64,000 bases of DNA from Pseudoalteromonas sp. P1-25. Lineage in GTDB: Bacteria > Pseudomonadota > Gammaproteobacteria > Enterobacterales > Alteromonadaceae. The translations under genes were made by a program, and so were the position numbers. Positions 63,217 through 64,000 of the stretch are shown one piece after another. Numbering within the stretch: the stretch's first letter is position 1; each line of letters begins with the position of its first letter. The notes under the pieces are model-generated. The model had not been told where the DNA came from, did no database searches, and worked only from the letters and a program-made list of their open reading frames with translations. Where the stretch lies: contig NZ_LKDW01000018.1 of NCBI RefSeq assembly GCF_001401805.1, forward strand, positions 1-64,000, given 5' to 3'.

Positions 63217-64000
63217 ATGGCAGGCATTAACCTTTTAACATTACTTGATGATATAACCACCTTACTTGATGACATTGCCACGATGAGTAAAGTCGCCACT
63301 AAAAAAACAGCCGGTGTACTGGGTGATGACTTAGCACTTAATGCTCAACAAGTGACAGGCGTGACAGCTGATCGCGAATTACCCGTGGTTTGGGCGGTGG
63401 CAAAAGGCTCGTTTTTAAATAAAGCTATTTTGGTACCCGCTGCATTGCTCATAAGTGTATGGCTGCCTTGGCTGATAACTCCACTGCTAATAATCGGTGG
63501 CTTATTTTTATGTTTTGAAGGTGCTGAAAAAGTATTTGCTAAGTTTTTACCTCATCATGAAGAAGTAACAAACGAAGGCGAGAAACATGATTTAGTTGAG
63601 TATGAAAAGCAAAAAGTAAAAGGAGCCATACGAACCGACTTTATTCTCTCAGCCGAAATTATAGTGATCACCTTAGGAACGGTTGCAGGTGCCTCGCTCG
63701 TAAATCAGGCACTTGTATTATGTGTTATAGCCGTTTTAATGACCATAGGTGTATACGGGCTCGTAGCCGGTATTGTAAAGCTTGATGACGCGGGATTGTA
63801 TTTGCTCAATCAATCAAAGGCGTCGGCTAATAAATTTAAAGAGTGGCTTGGTAAAGGCTTATTAGCTGCAGCGCCAAGGCTTATGCAATTTTTAGCCTTT
63901 GCTGGCACGGTGGCCATGTTTTTAGTGGGCGGTGGTATTTTATCTCATGGTATTGAGCTACTGCATCATTGGCAATTAGAAGTAACAAATATAGGTAAGT
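63217..64000 (+). CDS. DUF808 family membrane protein (YedI-like), truncated by window end
   Basis: ATG 63217 follows CTAGGAAGCAAC. The visible 261 codons start [21 protein letters not shown], the family signature, with [23 protein letters not shown] next. Membrane helices lie near residues 70-105, 145-190 and 215-245. DUF808 (YedI) proteins are about 300 residues and of unknown function in the inner membrane. The missing end lies beyond the window. Confidence 0.9.
   Translation, partial: MAGINLLTLLDDITTLLDDIATMSKVATKKTAGVLGDDLALNAQQVTGVTADRELPVVWAVAKGSFLNKAILVPAALLISVWLPWLITPLLIIGGLFLCFEGAEKVFAKFLPHHEEVTNEGEKHDLVEYEKQKVKGAIRTDFILSAEIIVITLGTVAGASLVNQALVLCVIAVLMTIGVYGLVAGIVKLDDAGLYLLNQSKASANKFKEWLGKGLLAAAPRLMQFLAFAGTVAMFLVGGGILSHGIELLHHWQLEVTNIGK

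Noticed and set aside
1..64000. CRISPR arrays, restriction or abortive-infection systems, prophage
   Set aside because: No regularly spaced repeats, cas genes, phage structural genes or recognisable defence domains were found.

Overview
The window looks like chromosomal DNA from a marine gammaproteobacterium of the Alteromonadales, most likely Pseudoalteromonas. The reasons are the AT-rich base composition, the gene orders lptM-lysA-dapF-DUF484-xerC-yigB, hemC-hemD/X-hemY with cyaY, and ubiD-fre, and the large load of secreted serine proteases, one with a GlyGly-CTERM tail. The genus is inferred from protein style and gene order, not from a database search. No phage, integron, CRISPR array, rRNA operon or plasmid module was seen. 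The only mobile DNA recognised is one MITE-like element near 6.3-6.6 kb.

Layout. 0-5 kb: a tRNA-Ser(UGA) cut by the left edge, a small very basic ORF that is easily missed, a YegS-type lipid kinase, an EamA exporter divergent from a MocR regulator with a symmetrical operator between them, and a DUF2884 periplasmic protein. 5-9 kb: a small acidic/basic protein, glutathione peroxidase, the MITE, azlCD, cytochrome b561 and cytochrome c'. 9-19 kb: a proteolysis block with a kexin-like lipoprotein protease and its probable external chaperone, a 1235-residue GlyGly-CTERM subtilase, and a lipoprotein oligopeptidase B. 19-23 kb: two spondin-domain secreted proteins in one line with an OmpR-type response regulator and histidine kinase. 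23-27 kb: DUF4870, YqaA, the tetrahydromonapterin genes folM-folE-folX, nadE and yceH. 27-32 kb: a CHASE/PAS/GAF hybrid kinase and YcaO.

32-42 kb: a penicillin-acylase-family hydrolase, a periplasmic metallo-beta-lactamase-fold hydrolase, a GNAT-nitrilase fusion overlapping a Gdx/SugE exporter, a second DMT transporter, an orphan terminator (possible small RNA), a MAPEG protein, and a BlaI/BlaR-type pair whose sensor carries a TonB-C domain and whose promoter has two TACANNTGTA boxes. 42-50 kb: HopJ-like protein, an unknown secreted protein, a TPR/retropepsin protein, then the compact yigB-xerC-DUF484-dapF-lysA-lptM line. 50-60 kb: cyaY, an esterase, a DUF2914 protein, hemC, a fused hemD-hemX, hemY, a MASE1/CHASE hybrid kinase and adenosine deaminase. 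60-64 kb: a CBS-domain protein, fre, ubiD, an MliC-type lipoprotein and a DUF808 membrane protein cut by the right edge.

Most of the window is housekeeping DNA. The parts most worth a second look are the BlaI/BlaR-TonB module with its visible cop boxes, the spondin/two-component cassette, the protease-chaperone pair, the GNAT-nitrilase/Gdx pair, the fused HemD-HemX, the MITE that supplies the azlD stop codon, and the acid-free 46-residue ORF beside tRNA-Ser. Several terminators embed the stop codon of the gene they end.
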